From contig NZ_CAJFCI010000047.1 in NCBI RefSeq assembly GCF_904061905.1, positions 1-60,824 of the forward strand: a stretch of 60,824 nt of DNA, read 5' to 3'. The stretch comes from Zestomonas carbonaria (lineage in GTDB: Bacteria; Pseudomonadota; Gammaproteobacteria; Pseudomonadales; Pseudomonadaceae). Numbering within the stretch: the stretch's first letter is position 1; each line of letters starts with the position of its first letter. Below are positions 17,197 to 25,363 of the stretch, piece after piece. The notes under the pieces were generated by a model. It was not told where the DNA came from, searched no databases, and saw nothing but the letters and a program-made list of their open reading frames with translations. The translations under genes were made by a program, and so were the position numbers.

Positions 17197-17558
17197 CGTG
17201 CTGGACTCCGGCATGGAAGGAAAAAAGCACCAAATCGGCCCATTCCCTGCCACGAACGCACCACATGGAGGCCGGCCACTGCCCAGGCAGGCAGAAGACC
17301 GCTCCAGATTGGCACCGGAAGACGAGGCAGAAAAAAGAAAGCTATGGTGTTTTTCTTTGTTTATCAGTTATTTGCATCGCGAATCGGGCAGCGCTCCAGT
17401 CGACACGACCGCCCAATCAAGGGGCATTTGCCCCCTGCTTCGCACCACGCCGATGCAAGCCTCATACCAGCGCTTGTCCCGACCGGAATGCGAGGAACCT
17501 TCGCAAAAGCACTAGACTCATAACCTTCAACTTTCCATCGCATGGAGAAAGACCCGCT
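17197..17558. other. Intergenic region between amt and yqjD-like gene
   Basis: 362 bp between divergent genes. No ORF with a convincing ribosome site, no sigma-54 promoter for amt and no strong hairpin were seen; an A/T-rich patch lies at about 17330-17375. It presumably holds both promoters. Confidence 0.6.
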
Positions 17559-17873
17559 ATGGCTCGCAAGACCGCGACAAACGAACAGGACGCACTCGTG
17601 GCCGAATTCAAGGCCCTGGTCGCCGATACCGAGAAGCTGCTGCAGGACTCCGCCGAACTGGCCGGGGCCGAGGCCGAAGTGCTGCGCCAGCAGATGCACG
17701 ACAGCCTGAAGCGCGCCCGCGAAGCCCTGCAGGGCGCCGAGCAGGCCCTGCTCGACCAGGGCAAGGCCGCCATCGACGCCACCGAGACCTACGTCTCCGA
17801 GCACCCCTGGCATGCGCTGGGTATCGCGGCCGGCGTCGGCTTCCTCCTCGGCCTGCTCAGCTCGCGTCGTTGA
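17559..17873 (+). CDS. DUF883 (ElaB/YqjD-like) membrane-anchored protein
   Basis: 104 residues. A long amphipathic helix with coiled-coil character is followed by ETYVSEHPWHALGIAAGVGFLLGLLSSRR, the family's C-terminal membrane anchor ending in arginines. E. coli YqjD and ElaB are inner-membrane proteins that bind ribosomes in stationary phase. It is first in a run of three tightly packed genes. GGAGA precedes the ATG. Confidence 0.92.
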   Translation: MARKTATNEQDALVAEFKALVADTEKLLQDSAELAGAEAEVLRQQMHDSLKRAREALQGAEQALLDQGKAAIDATETYVSEHPWHALGIAAGVGFLLGLLSSRR

Positions 17874-17875
17874 CC

Positions 17876-18274
17876 ATGAGCGAAGGAATGGAAGCCAAGC
17901 CCCGTGGCGATGAGAGCCACGGCCCTTCGCCACGCCGCCTGGGCGCCGCCACGCTGGGGTTGCTGAAAAGCCATATCGAGCTGTTCGGCATCGAACTGCA
18001 GGAGCAGAAGGCGCGTACTCTGCGCCTGCTGCTGCTCGCCGGCTTCGCGCTGATCTTCGGCCTGCTGCTGATCGTCGGCCTGTCGTCACTGCTGATCGTG
18101 GCCCTGTGGGACACGCCCTATCGGCTGCCGGCGATGATCGGCCTCTGCCTGTTCTATGCGATCGCCGCCATCTACTGCGCCATGCGCCTGCATGCGGCGG
18201 TGAACGACGAATCCTCCCCCTTCAGCGCCACGCTCGACGAACTGGCGCGCGACCGCGAGCGCCTGCTGCCATGA
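17876..18274 (+). CDS. YqjE-like (phage holin superfamily III) membrane protein
   Basis: 132 residues with two hydrophobic helices (LLLLAGFALIFGLLLIVGL and MIGLCLFYAIAAIYCAM) as in the Phage_holin_3_6/YqjE family. It lies 2 bases after the DUF883 gene and overlaps the next gene (ATGA). This conserved trio is housekeeping rather than phage DNA. Its role in the envelope is not known. Confidence 0.88.
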   Translation: MSEGMEAKPRGDESHGPSPRRLGAATLGLLKSHIELFGIELQEQKARTLRLLLLAGFALIFGLLLIVGLSSLLIVALWDTPYRLPAMIGLCLFYAIAAIYCAMRLHAAVNDESSPFSATLDELARDRERLLP

Positions 18275-18618
18275 ATCTGCCCGATCTACCGCCCAACGCC
18301 AGCCGCCGCGAACTGCGCAAGGCCCTGATCCGCCTGCGCATGGAGATGCACCGGCAGGAAATCCGCCACGAATCGCAGCAACTCCTGCAGCCCCTGCGCA
18401 GGGCCCGCAGCTTTTCCAGCGGCCTGCCGGGTAGCCTGGGACTCAGCCGCGCACCAGTCTGGGGCGTCGCCGCCCTCGCCGCGCTGGGCTTCCTGGCCGG
18501 GAAAAGACGCGGCCTGCTGCGCCTGGTACGCATCGGCACCCTGCTCTATCCGGTGCTGGCGGTGGCCTTGCGGCGTCAGTCCGCGCCGCCGGCGAATAAG
18601 CCGCCCACGGGTTCCTGA
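18271..18618 (+). CDS. YqjK-position membrane protein, uncharacterised
   Basis: 115 residues. The N-terminal half is basic and helical (RRELRKALIRLRMEMHRQE). A glycine/alanine-rich membrane segment (WGVAALAALGFLAGK) and a second hydrophobic stretch near residue 90 follow. It overlaps the yqjE-like gene by 4 bases. By position it corresponds to YqjK, but similarity is too weak to assign with certainty. Confidence 0.8.
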   Translation: MNLPDLPPNASRRELRKALIRLRMEMHRQEIRHESQQLLQPLRRARSFSSGLPGSLGLSRAPVWGVAALAALGFLAGKRRGLLRLVRIGTLLYPVLAVALRRQSAPPANKPPTGS

Positions 18619-18715
18619 AATTGTCGGGCAACTGGCCACATTCTTGCTAACCGCTTGAGCCGTCGAGTGTTTTCTCAAGACTCGAGCCAGCAGACCCGCC
18701 ACTAAGGAAACCACC

Positions 18716-19888
18716 GTGATTGATGGGCAGCCTCTTGCCTGCTTCCAGCCGTTCATCGACACCGCCACCGGCCTGATCGCCGGCATCGAGGCCCTCGGCC
18801 GGGTCCACCAGGCCGACGGCCAACTGGTCTCGGTCGGCCCCCTGTTCGCCGATCCCAAGGTGCCCGCCGCCGCGCTGCGCCGCCTCGACCGACAGATTCG
18901 CGACGACGCGCTGCAACGCCTGCACGGAGCGCCCGCCGACTGGTTCCTGAGCCTGAACATCTCGCCACGCTGGATCGGCCGCCTGCGCCCCAACCAGCCG
19001 CTGCCAAGCCTGAAGCAACTGCAACAGCACGGCATACCGGCGGAGCGGGTGGTGTTCGAGATCACCGAGCTGGGTGGCGGCAGCCTGCGTCTGCCGGACG
19101 TGGTGGCGCGCTACCGAGAGGCCGGGGCACGCATCGCCATCGACGACTTCGGTGCCGGCTACTCGCAACTCGATCGCGTGCTGGCCCTGCAGCCGGACAT
19201 CCTCAAGCTCGACATGCGCCTGTTCCAGGCCGCCGCGCGCGGCGGGCCGAGTAGCGAAGTGGTCAAGGCGCTGGCGCAGATGGCGGAAAAGACCGGCTGC
19301 TGGATCATCGCCGAAGGCGTGGAGACCGAGGACGAACTGAACTTCGCCCTGGAGTGCGGCGCGCGCTATGTCCAGGGCTACCTGTTCGCCAAGGCCGAAC
19401 TGGGGTTCTTCGCCGCCGATGCCTTCGTCGAGCGCTTCGCCACGCTGCGCGACCGCTATGCGCGGCAGAAACTCGCCGAACGCGCCCGCCTGATGGGCCT
19501 GCGCCAGCAACTGGCGGAACTGATGGGGCATCTCCGGCCCTGGGCCGAACGTGGCGCCAGGCTCGACGAGTTGCCGGCACCGAACGCCTACCCGTGGCTG
19601 CTGCGCATCTACCAGTGCGACCGCAACGGCACGCAGATCAGCTCCAACCTCGACTGGCGCGACGGCTTCTGGCGCGAGGACAGCCGCTACGTCGGCCACA
19701 ACTGGTCGTGGCGCCCCTACTTCTACCAGTTGCTCGCCGAGGGCTGGGAAGAGCGCCGGCTGATCCTGTCCAGCACCTACCGCGACGCCACCAGCAACCA
19801 GTACTGCCTGACCGCCGGGCAGTTCATCGACAACGGCAGCCGTCTGCTGCTGGTCGATATCGAGGCGGCTGGGTTGCAGGGGGCGTGA
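18716..19888 (+). CDS. EAL-domain c-di-GMP phosphodiesterase with C-terminal sensor domain
   Basis: 390 residues from a GTG start with AAGGAAA upstream. The EAL domain (about 1-240) keeps E25-A-L, LNIS, EITE, IDDFGAGYS, LKLD, AEGVET and QGYLFAK, so it should hydrolyse c-di-GMP. Residues about 285-385 look like a PAS/Cache-type sensor (LRIYQCDRNGTQISSN, YFYQLLAEG, SNQYCLTAGQFI), resembling the EAL-sensor layout of B. subtilis YkuI. No signal peptide or membrane helix is seen, so it is cytoplasmic. It stands alone, after a long gap. Confidence 0.9.
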   Translation: MIDGQPLACFQPFIDTATGLIAGIEALGRVHQADGQLVSVGPLFADPKVPAAALRRLDRQIRDDALQRLHGAPADWFLSLNISPRWIGRLRPNQPLPSLKQLQQHGIPAERVVFEITELGGGSLRLPDVVARYREAGARIAIDDFGAGYSQLDRVLALQPDILKLDMRLFQAAARGGPSSEVVKALAQMAEKTGCWIIAEGVETEDELNFALECGARYVQGYLFAKAELGFFAADAFVERFATLRDRYARQKLAERARLMGLRQQLAELMGHLRPWAERGARLDELPAPNAYPWLLRIYQCDRNGTQISSNLDWRDGFWREDSRYVGHNWSWRPYFYQLLAEGWEERRLILSSTYRDATSNQYCLTAGQFIDNGSRLLLVDIEAAGLQGA

Positions 19889-20244
19889 GGCGGGGGCTCT
19901 TATTTGGTGGGCTGGAGCCCACCCTACGTTCCGGAGCCAGCGGGAAACTCCGCTCACCCTAACCCTCTCCCGAAGGGAGAGGGGACTGATTGGAGCCGCG
20001 CCATGTCACGTCGCCCGAACCATGCCTCGTGAACTCCCTCTCCCTCCGGGAGAGGGCTGGGCTGGGGGAGCGTGTCATGCCCCACCTCCATGGCCCTGAC
20101 CATTCGCTGATCAAAACCCGTAGGGTGCGCCGCGTGCACCGATTCGGAGGCGGCACTTGAAGCCCCCTTGCCACCACACGAGAGTCGCCCCATTTCCAAC
20201 TAGGCTTAACGCACCGGTGACCTGTCCCCGAGGTCGAAAGCATC
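19889..20244. repeat. Repeat-filled gap after EAL gene
   Basis: 356 bp without a gene. It holds a GGTGGGCTGGAGCCCACC palindrome (19906-19927), two CCCTCTCCC hairpins (19963-19983 and 20036-20056) and a GTAGGGTGCGCCGCGTGCACC element near 20118-20141. Members of the same families occur elsewhere in the window. Confidence 0.75.
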
Positions 20245-21171
20245 ATGCCCATCCGCCCGGCTCGCCATCCATTGCTTGCCCTTGCGCTGATGCTGCTCGC
20301 GCCCGCCACGCTCCCTGCGGCCGAGCCGACCTATCGGGACGATATCGCGCCCATCCTGGAAAGCCGCTGCCTGCTCTGCCACAGCGGAGAGCAGGCGCCG
20401 CTGGGGCTGCGCCTGGACAGCCTCGAACACCTGCTCGCGGGCAGCCAGCGCGGTCCCGTGGTGCAGTCCGGCAACCCCGCCGACAGCGAGTTGATCAAGC
20501 GCCTCAAGGGCACCAGCCAGCCGCGCATGCCGCTGACCGGCCCGCCCTTTCTCGATGATCGGGAAATCGCCTTGTTCGAAACCTGGATCGCCGGCGGGCT
20601 CGCTCCCGGCGCACCTGGCAAGGCGGAAACCGCAGTCGCCGCCACGCCGTCGACGCCCAAGCCCGGCGAAGCGGTGAACTACAGCCACATCGAAGCGATT
20701 CTCGGCCGGCGCTGCGCCAAGTGCCATTCGCCCTCCGGGCTGATGGGACCGCCTCCCGAGGGCTATCTGCTGACCTCCTATGCCGAGGCGCTGGCATTCG
20801 GCGAACGCGCGCGCATCGTGCCGGGCTCGGCCGAGGCCAGCGAAGTGGTACGGCGCATCCGTGGGCAGGCGCTCCCACGCATGCCGCTGGACGGCCCGCC
20901 GTTTCTCGACGAGGAGGAAATCGCCCTGATCGTCGCCTGGATCGACCAGGGTGCGCGCGATGCGCAAGGCCAGCCCGCTATCGTCCCGGTCGGCGCCAGG
21001 GTGCGCCTGCACGGAAGGCTGGACGGACGTTGGCAACTGGACGGCCTGCCCCTGCGGGTCAACGCGGCGACCCGCCTCGACAAGTCGCCCCAGGTCGGCG
21101 ACTACGTGCAGGTGCGCGGCCGGCTGTCGGGAGACGGCATGATCAACGTCGAGCGGCTACGCCCACGCTGA
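20245..21171 (+). CDS. Periplasmic diheme c-type cytochrome-domain protein
   Basis: 308 residues. After a signal peptide (cleavage near PAA|EPTY) come two similar PSC1-type ('Planctomycete cytochrome C') modules with CLLCH at 42-46 and CAKCH at 157-161. Each ends in a PRMPL-GPPFLDDxEIAL block, showing internal duplication. Residues about 245-305 look like an OB-fold (DUF5666-like) domain. Likely a periplasmic electron carrier or sensor. It is followed by a terminator and faces the SCO/multicopper oxidase genes; a joint role is inferred from proximity. Confidence 0.85.
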   Translation: MPIRPARHPLLALALMLLAPATLPAAEPTYRDDIAPILESRCLLCHSGEQAPLGLRLDSLEHLLAGSQRGPVVQSGNPADSELIKRLKGTSQPRMPLTGPPFLDDREIALFETWIAGGLAPGAPGKAETAVAATPSTPKPGEAVNYSHIEAILGRRCAKCHSPSGLMGPPPEGYLLTSYAEALAFGERARIVPGSAEASEVVRRIRGQALPRMPLDGPPFLDEEEIALIVAWIDQGARDAQGQPAIVPVGARVRLHGRLDGRWQLDGLPLRVNAATRLDKSPQVGDYVQVRGRLSGDGMINVERLRPR

Positions 21172-21178
21172 GACATGA

Positions 21179-21203
21179 AAAACGCCGCGTCCAGCGGCGT
21201 TTT
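21179..21203. terminator. Terminator between cytochrome and SCO genes
   Basis: AAAACGCCGC-GTCCA-GCGGCGTTTT, a 10-bp stem with A and T tails, between convergent genes. Confidence 0.88.
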
Positions 21204-21223
21204 CCACCCTCCCCGATGACGGC

Positions 21224-21874
21224 CTAGCCGAAGAATGCCGGTTCCGCCTCCCTGTACGCCGTGTGCACCACGGCGGTATCCACATGGTTGATGGTCGCCA
21301 GGATCTGCCTGGCGTCGGTCAGCGTCGGCGCCATCGTCCAGCGATCCAGCGCATCGTTGCCGACCCGCAGCATGCCGGTGTGGGTGAGGTCGTTGAGGTC
21401 GACGACCGGGTCGACGTCATAGAACCCCAGGTGCTTGCGCAGCAGGTCGATATCCGCTCGCGCGCCGGTCAGCAGCAGCCAGCCGGGACCGATGCGATAG
21501 CGCTCGACGTACTCGCGCAGGCGCTCGGGCGTATCCAGTTCCGGCTGCAGCGACAGCGAGTACATGAAGACATCGCGCCCCGCCCGCTGCCCCAGCAATT
21601 GCTGTACCTGGCGCAGGTTGGCCGTGCTGGTCGGGCAGGTCCGCGTGCACTGGGCGTACATCATGTTGATGGCCACCACCTTGCCGCGGACCAGGTCGTC
21701 GTAGAACTTCACCTTCCGGCCTTCGTGGGTATACAGCGTCACATTGGGGAATCTCGTCCCGTTCTCCCCCACCATTTCCCGCCGTGCGGGCTGCAAGTCG
21801 GCACCCGAGCGCCAGGCCAGCCAGCCGAGCGCCGTCACGCCCAATCCCGCCACTACCGTTCTTCGCGTGTTCAT
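21224..21874 (-). CDS. SCO1/SenC/PrrC-family copper chaperone
   Basis: 216 residues from ATG 21874, which has GGGAGG 8-9 nt upstream. An N-terminal anchor or signal helix precedes a thioredoxin-like domain with C76-TRT-C80 (CxxxC) and H165, the three copper ligands of SCO proteins. SCO proteins deliver copper to oxidases or act as thiol reductases in the periplasm. The gene lies directly downstream of the multicopper oxidase (42 bp gap), so loading that enzyme with copper is a plausible role here. Confidence 0.88.
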   Translation of the reverse strand: MNTRRTVVAGLGVTALGWLAWRSGADLQPARREMVGENGTRFPNVTLYTHEGRKVKFYDDLVRGKVVAINMMYAQCTRTCPTSTANLRQVQQLLGQRAGRDVFMYSLSLQPELDTPERLREYVERYRIGPGWLLLTGARADIDLLRKHLGFYDVDPVVDLNDLTHTGMLRVGNDALDRWTMAPTLTDARQILATINHVDTAVVHTAYREAEPAFFG

Positions 21875-21915
21875 CTCAAATACCTCCCGGATCACTCATT
21901 CGACATGGCACGGCA

Positions 21916-23754
21916 TCAGACGATGTCCCAGCGCAGCATCATCGAGTGGTCCTCGTGAATCAGGTTGTGGCAGTGCATGACGTACTTGCCCTTGTAGTCA
22001 CGGAAGCGCATCAGCACCCGGACGGTCATCCTGCCGGCAATCACGTAGACATCCTTGCGCCCCTTCTCATGCGCCGGCACGGCAACGTTCTTGCCGTCCA
22101 GGGTCTTGCTGAGAATGCGGCCTTCCTCGAAGTGGATGTGGATCGGGTGATCCCAGCCATCGTCGATGCTGTACAGCTCCCAGATCTCCGTGCTGCCCAG
22201 CGGGATCACCGCGCGCGGGACGTTGACGTTGACGAACTGGCCATTGATCGCCCACATGTTCTGCCGCCGTTCGAAGAGGAACTTGCGGACCGGCAATGCG
22301 GCCAGCTCGGCCGGGCTGGGCAGCGGCGGCAGCGGACGCAGCGTGCTCGGCACCTGGCTCAGGTCCTGTTCCGGCGGCTCGCGGTCGATGACGAATTTCA
22401 ACACCTGGTCGCCGGGCGCCTTCACCTGGTACGGCCGGCGGGTGTCTTCCGGACGGTGGGTCAGGCGGTTGACCAGGAACAGCTCGGTGCCGATCGGATA
22501 CTTGGAGAAGTCCACGACGATATCGCCGCGCTCGGCCACGCCCAGGCGCACCTTGGTCTGGTTGAGCAGCGGCTTGTCCAGCAGGTTGCCGTCGTTGGCG
22601 ATGTAGGTGAAGGGCTGGATGACGTTGTTCGAGCGCACCAGGTAGAACTCGTAGAAGCGGCTCGGTCCCTCGTTGAGCAGGCGCAGGCGGTACTTGCGCC
22701 TGGCCACGCGCAGCACCGGCTCGATCTTGCCGTTGACCACCACCTTGTCACCGAGTACGCCTTCGGGGTTGACCTGGTCGTAGTAGAGGATGCCGGCCGG
22801 CGTGAAGCGCCGGTCCGCGAAGCCCAGCGGGTAATCGTAGGGATGGCTCGGCAGGCGCAGCGCACCGGGCGTCGGGTCACGCTCGTTGCCCGAGTCCAGG
22901 TGGTCGTAGAGAAGGTAAAAGCCGACCAGCCCGCGCACGATGTTCGGCGCGGTGAAGTCCACCGTGTGGTCGTGGTAGAACAGCGTGCCCAGCGCCTCGC
23001 GATAGTCGCCGATGCCGTTCTGCATCTCATCGTAGCCGGCGTAGATGTTGGGATAGAGATGGTCCTTGAAGCTCCCCGGCTGGGTCAGCGTGGGGCCGGC
23101 CTTGGTCGCGCTGTAGTAGTCGCCGGGGAAACCGTCGCTCTCCGAGCCGACATGCAGGTTGTGCAGGTGGGTGGATATCTCCGGCGAGCCGAAGCCCGTG
23201 TGATTGGCGGGCAGGTCGTTGTAGATGCGGCAGATCATCGGATGGCCGTAATGCGTGGCGACCACCGGGCTGAGCACGCTCAGGTCCGGCTCGGCGGCCT
23301 GGTAGGTCCACACCTTCTGCGGCGGATAGTTGGGGTGGAACACCCAGTCGGGACGCTCGGCGGCGTGCAGCTCGTAGTACTCCGCCCCGGGCCCGAACTC
23401 GTCCCAGCGCTGGTGCGCCGGACGCCCAGCCTCGCCGGCGGCGGTATTGGCCGGCCCGGTCGGCGCCGGATCCAGTGGCGAAGAATAAAGCAGGGGTGGT
23501 TCGTTGGGCAGGAACTCCAGCCACGGCGTGGTGGCCGGGCTGGGCGGCACCGCCGCTTCGCTCCGGCGCGGCGAGAGTACCAGGGGCGCTGCCGCCAGGG
23601 CCGCGCTGCCCTTGAGGAAGGACCGCCGCGACAACCGATCCGGCGCGTCGTCCATCGTGGCTTGAACAGGTGGTTCGCCCCAGTCGCCCGAAGCCGTTTT
23701 CCGGCCGCCGGCTTGGCGCTTGCCTTTGCGGCTCGGCAAAAATGAAGATTTCAT
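21916..23754 (-). CDS. Tat-exported multicopper oxidase (laccase / CotA-like)
   Basis: 612 residues. A twin-arginine signal (RLSRRSFLKG, about residues 40-50) follows an unusually long polar N-terminus. All four copper-binding clusters are visible: HLHNLH, FYHDHT, HPIHIHF and HCHNLIHEDHSMM, giving type 1 and the trinuclear sites. Such enzymes oxidise phenols, bilirubin, Mn(II) or Cu(I) with oxygen as acceptor. ATG 23754 is preceded by GAGAGGGAG. An internal ATG would give a shorter pre-Tat segment and is an alternative start. It is upstream of the SCO gene. Confidence 0.92.
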   Translation of the reverse strand: MKSSFLPSRKGKRQAGGRKTASGDWGEPPVQATMDDAPDRLSRRSFLKGSAALAAAPLVLSPRRSEAAVPPSPATTPWLEFLPNEPPLLYSSPLDPAPTGPANTAAGEAGRPAHQRWDEFGPGAEYYELHAAERPDWVFHPNYPPQKVWTYQAAEPDLSVLSPVVATHYGHPMICRIYNDLPANHTGFGSPEISTHLHNLHVGSESDGFPGDYYSATKAGPTLTQPGSFKDHLYPNIYAGYDEMQNGIGDYREALGTLFYHDHTVDFTAPNIVRGLVGFYLLYDHLDSGNERDPTPGALRLPSHPYDYPLGFADRRFTPAGILYYDQVNPEGVLGDKVVVNGKIEPVLRVARRKYRLRLLNEGPSRFYEFYLVRSNNVIQPFTYIANDGNLLDKPLLNQTKVRLGVAERGDIVVDFSKYPIGTELFLVNRLTHRPEDTRRPYQVKAPGDQVLKFVIDREPPEQDLSQVPSTLRPLPPLPSPAELAALPVRKFLFERRQNMWAINGQFVNVNVPRAVIPLGSTEIWELYSIDDGWDHPIHIHFEEGRILSKTLDGKNVAVPAHEKGRKDVYVIAGRMTVRVLMRFRDYKGKYVMHCHNLIHEDHSMMLRWDIV

Positions 23755-23947
23755 GGACTCCCTCTCCCCGGCACCGGTCCATCGCCTGCACGCAAGGCAG
23801 GAGCGACGCGCCATCGCCGTTTCGAAAGCAAAACTCAAGTTGCGTCAGGGAATTGCGGCCACGGCCGAACACGCCACGAATGTGGCGCCGACCAGGAACG
23901 GGAACTACAGGGATGCACCGCCTGGGCAGCTTCGGTGCCGTGGCAGG

Positions 23948-24037
23948 TCAGGAGGCGGGGGGACCATGGAACAGGTGCGTGGCACCCGGCAGGAGTCGCG
24001 ACAGGCCCTGGTGAGGTTTCAGCGAGTCGACGTCCAT
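23948..24037 (-). CDS. Candidate 29-residue leader peptide upstream of multicopper oxidase
   Basis: A 30-codon frame read leftward, ATG at 24037, TGA at 23948-23950, with GGGAGA 6 nt upstream. The peptide begins MDVDSLKPHQGLSRLLPG and has histidines at 9, 21 and 24 but no cysteine. It lies in the oxidase's direction, about 190 bp before its start, beside a regulatory-looking AT-rich zone. It could be a short metal-responsive leader or chance. I know no family match. Confidence 0.35.
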   Translation of the reverse strand: MDVDSLKPHQGLSRLLPGATHLFHGPPAS

Positions 24038-24140
24038 GATGTTCTCCCTAGCGGCAGACTCTGGAGCATGGGTTCGCGGGCCCTCTCCCACCCGGCGGAT
24101 CCATGAGACGATAACGACCTTCATCTAAGACTAAAGTCGA

Positions 24141-24178
24141 GATGTGCCATGATGTCAAATAGTAGTCATTGGCACATC
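24141..24178. promoter_or_regulatory. Inverted-repeat operator candidate
   Basis: Perfect 9-bp arms GATGTGCCA and TGGCACATC separated by 20 bp in the AT-rich block. The arm spacing (29 bp start to start) is too wide for one simple dimer site but could fit a tetramer or looped site, or an mRNA stem. Confidence 0.4.
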
Positions 24179-24345
24179 AGTACCTATTTAGATGTTTTAA
24201 CTATATGTATTTGAAATTCTTTTGAGCCGGATAACCTGTCGATCACGGCAACTTCTGGCCAATCGCCAATACTGGGCGGATGGTGGCCCGCCTCACACGC
24301 GCCATCAGTGAAAATCCGCGCCCCAACCACAAGGAATGACGCCCC

Positions 24346-25278
24346 ATGGCAGGAACCAGTCTTCTCGCGTTGATCGACGATATCGCCAGCGTGCTCGACG
24401 ATATCTCGCTGATGACCAAGGTGGCGGCGAAGAAGACCGCCGGCGTGCTCGGCGACGACCTGGCGCTGAATGCCCAGCAGGTGGTCGGGGTCAGGGCCGA
24501 TCGCGAGTTGCCGGTGGTCTGGGCGGTGGCCAAGGGATCGCTGCGCAACAAGCTGATCCTGGTGCCGGCGGCGCTGGCCATCAGCGCCTTCGCCCCGTGG
24601 GCGGTCACGCCGTTGCTGATGCTCGGCGGCGCCTTCCTCTGCTACGAGGGCTTCGAGAAACTGGCCCACCGCTTCCTGCACGCCCCGGCCGAAGACGCCG
24701 CCGAGCGCGACGAACTGCTCGCCGCCGTCAACGATCCGCAGGTGGACCTGCTGGCGCTGGAAAAGACCAAGATCGGCGGCGCGATACGCACCGATTTCAT
24801 CCTCTCGGCGGAAATCATCGCCATCACCCTGGGCACCGTGGCCGAGGCGCCGTTCATGCAGCAGGTGCTGGTGCTGTCCGGGATCGCCCTGCTCATGACC
24901 GCCGGCGTGTACGGGCTGGTCGCCGGCATCGTCAAGCTCGACGACGCTGGCCTCTATCTCAGCCAGAAACAGGAGCCGTTGCGCTCCATCGGGCTCGGCA
25001 TCCTGCGCGCGGCGCCCTACCTGATGAAGAGCCTGTCGGTGATCGGCACCATCGCCATGTTCATGGTCGGCGGCGGCATCCTCGTCCACGGCTTGCCCGT
25101 CCTGCACCACACCATCGAGGGCGCGGCGCGGGCGGTGGGCGGGCTCGCCGGCGTCGGCCCGGCCCTGGAATGGGTCACCCCCACCCTGCTCGGCGCCGGC
25201 ATCGGCGTGCTGGCCGGTGCGCTGGCGCTTGCCCTGGTCGGCCTGTTCGGCAAGCTCCGCCATGCGGTGCGGGGTTAG
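24346..25278 (+). CDS. DUF808 (YedI-like) inner-membrane protein
   Basis: 310 residues matching the DUF808 family from its opening ([20 protein letters not shown]) to the hydrophobic C-terminus. Several membrane segments are evident (about 70-95, 155-200, 225-245, 270-300), with a soluble segment rich in E/D around 115-145. The function is not established. It is transcribed away from the oxidase operon. An AAGGA element precedes the ATG. Confidence 0.9.
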   Translation: MAGTSLLALIDDIASVLDDISLMTKVAAKKTAGVLGDDLALNAQQVVGVRADRELPVVWAVAKGSLRNKLILVPAALAISAFAPWAVTPLLMLGGAFLCYEGFEKLAHRFLHAPAEDAAERDELLAAVNDPQVDLLALEKTKIGGAIRTDFILSAEIIAITLGTVAEAPFMQQVLVLSGIALLMTAGVYGLVAGIVKLDDAGLYLSQKQEPLRSIGLGILRAAPYLMKSLSVIGTIAMFMVGGGILVHGLPVLHHTIEGAARAVGGLAGVGPALEWVTPTLLGAGIGVLAGALALALVGLFGKLRHAVRG

Positions 25279-25363
25279 GTTCTGAAAAACGCGCCGAGCT
25301 ACGACTGGCACGCTACCCTTTTATTCGACCTGATCATCAGCCACTGACTGGCGAGGACAAGCC

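Larger units (their letters stand above)
23755..24345. other. 591-bp gap with AT-rich regulatory zone
   Basis: The segment separates the leftward oxidase operon from the rightward DUF808 gene. Apart from the candidate small ORF, it contains an AT-rich block (about 24110-24235) unlike its GC-rich surroundings. Within it are GATGTGCCA / TGGCACATC inverted arms (24141-24149, 24170-24178) and a GACT-AA-AGTC palindrome just before them. This looks like a regulator-binding zone and promoter. Confidence 0.5.

Noticed and set aside
17559..18618. Prophage remnant (holin-like gene)
   Set aside because: The holin-family match is the chromosomal yqjD-yqjE-yqjK-type trio found across gamma-proteobacteria; no other phage gene is present.
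21784..23745. 653-codon plus-strand frame over the multicopper oxidase
   Set aside because: Antisense to an oxidase with all copper motifs intact; valine/glutamine/histidine-rich shadow with no recognisable fold.
23912..24014. Plus-strand 33-codon frame opposite the candidate leader peptide
   Set aside because: No ribosome site, overlaps the better-supported minus-strand frame, and arginine/glycine-rich composition is typical of chance frames.
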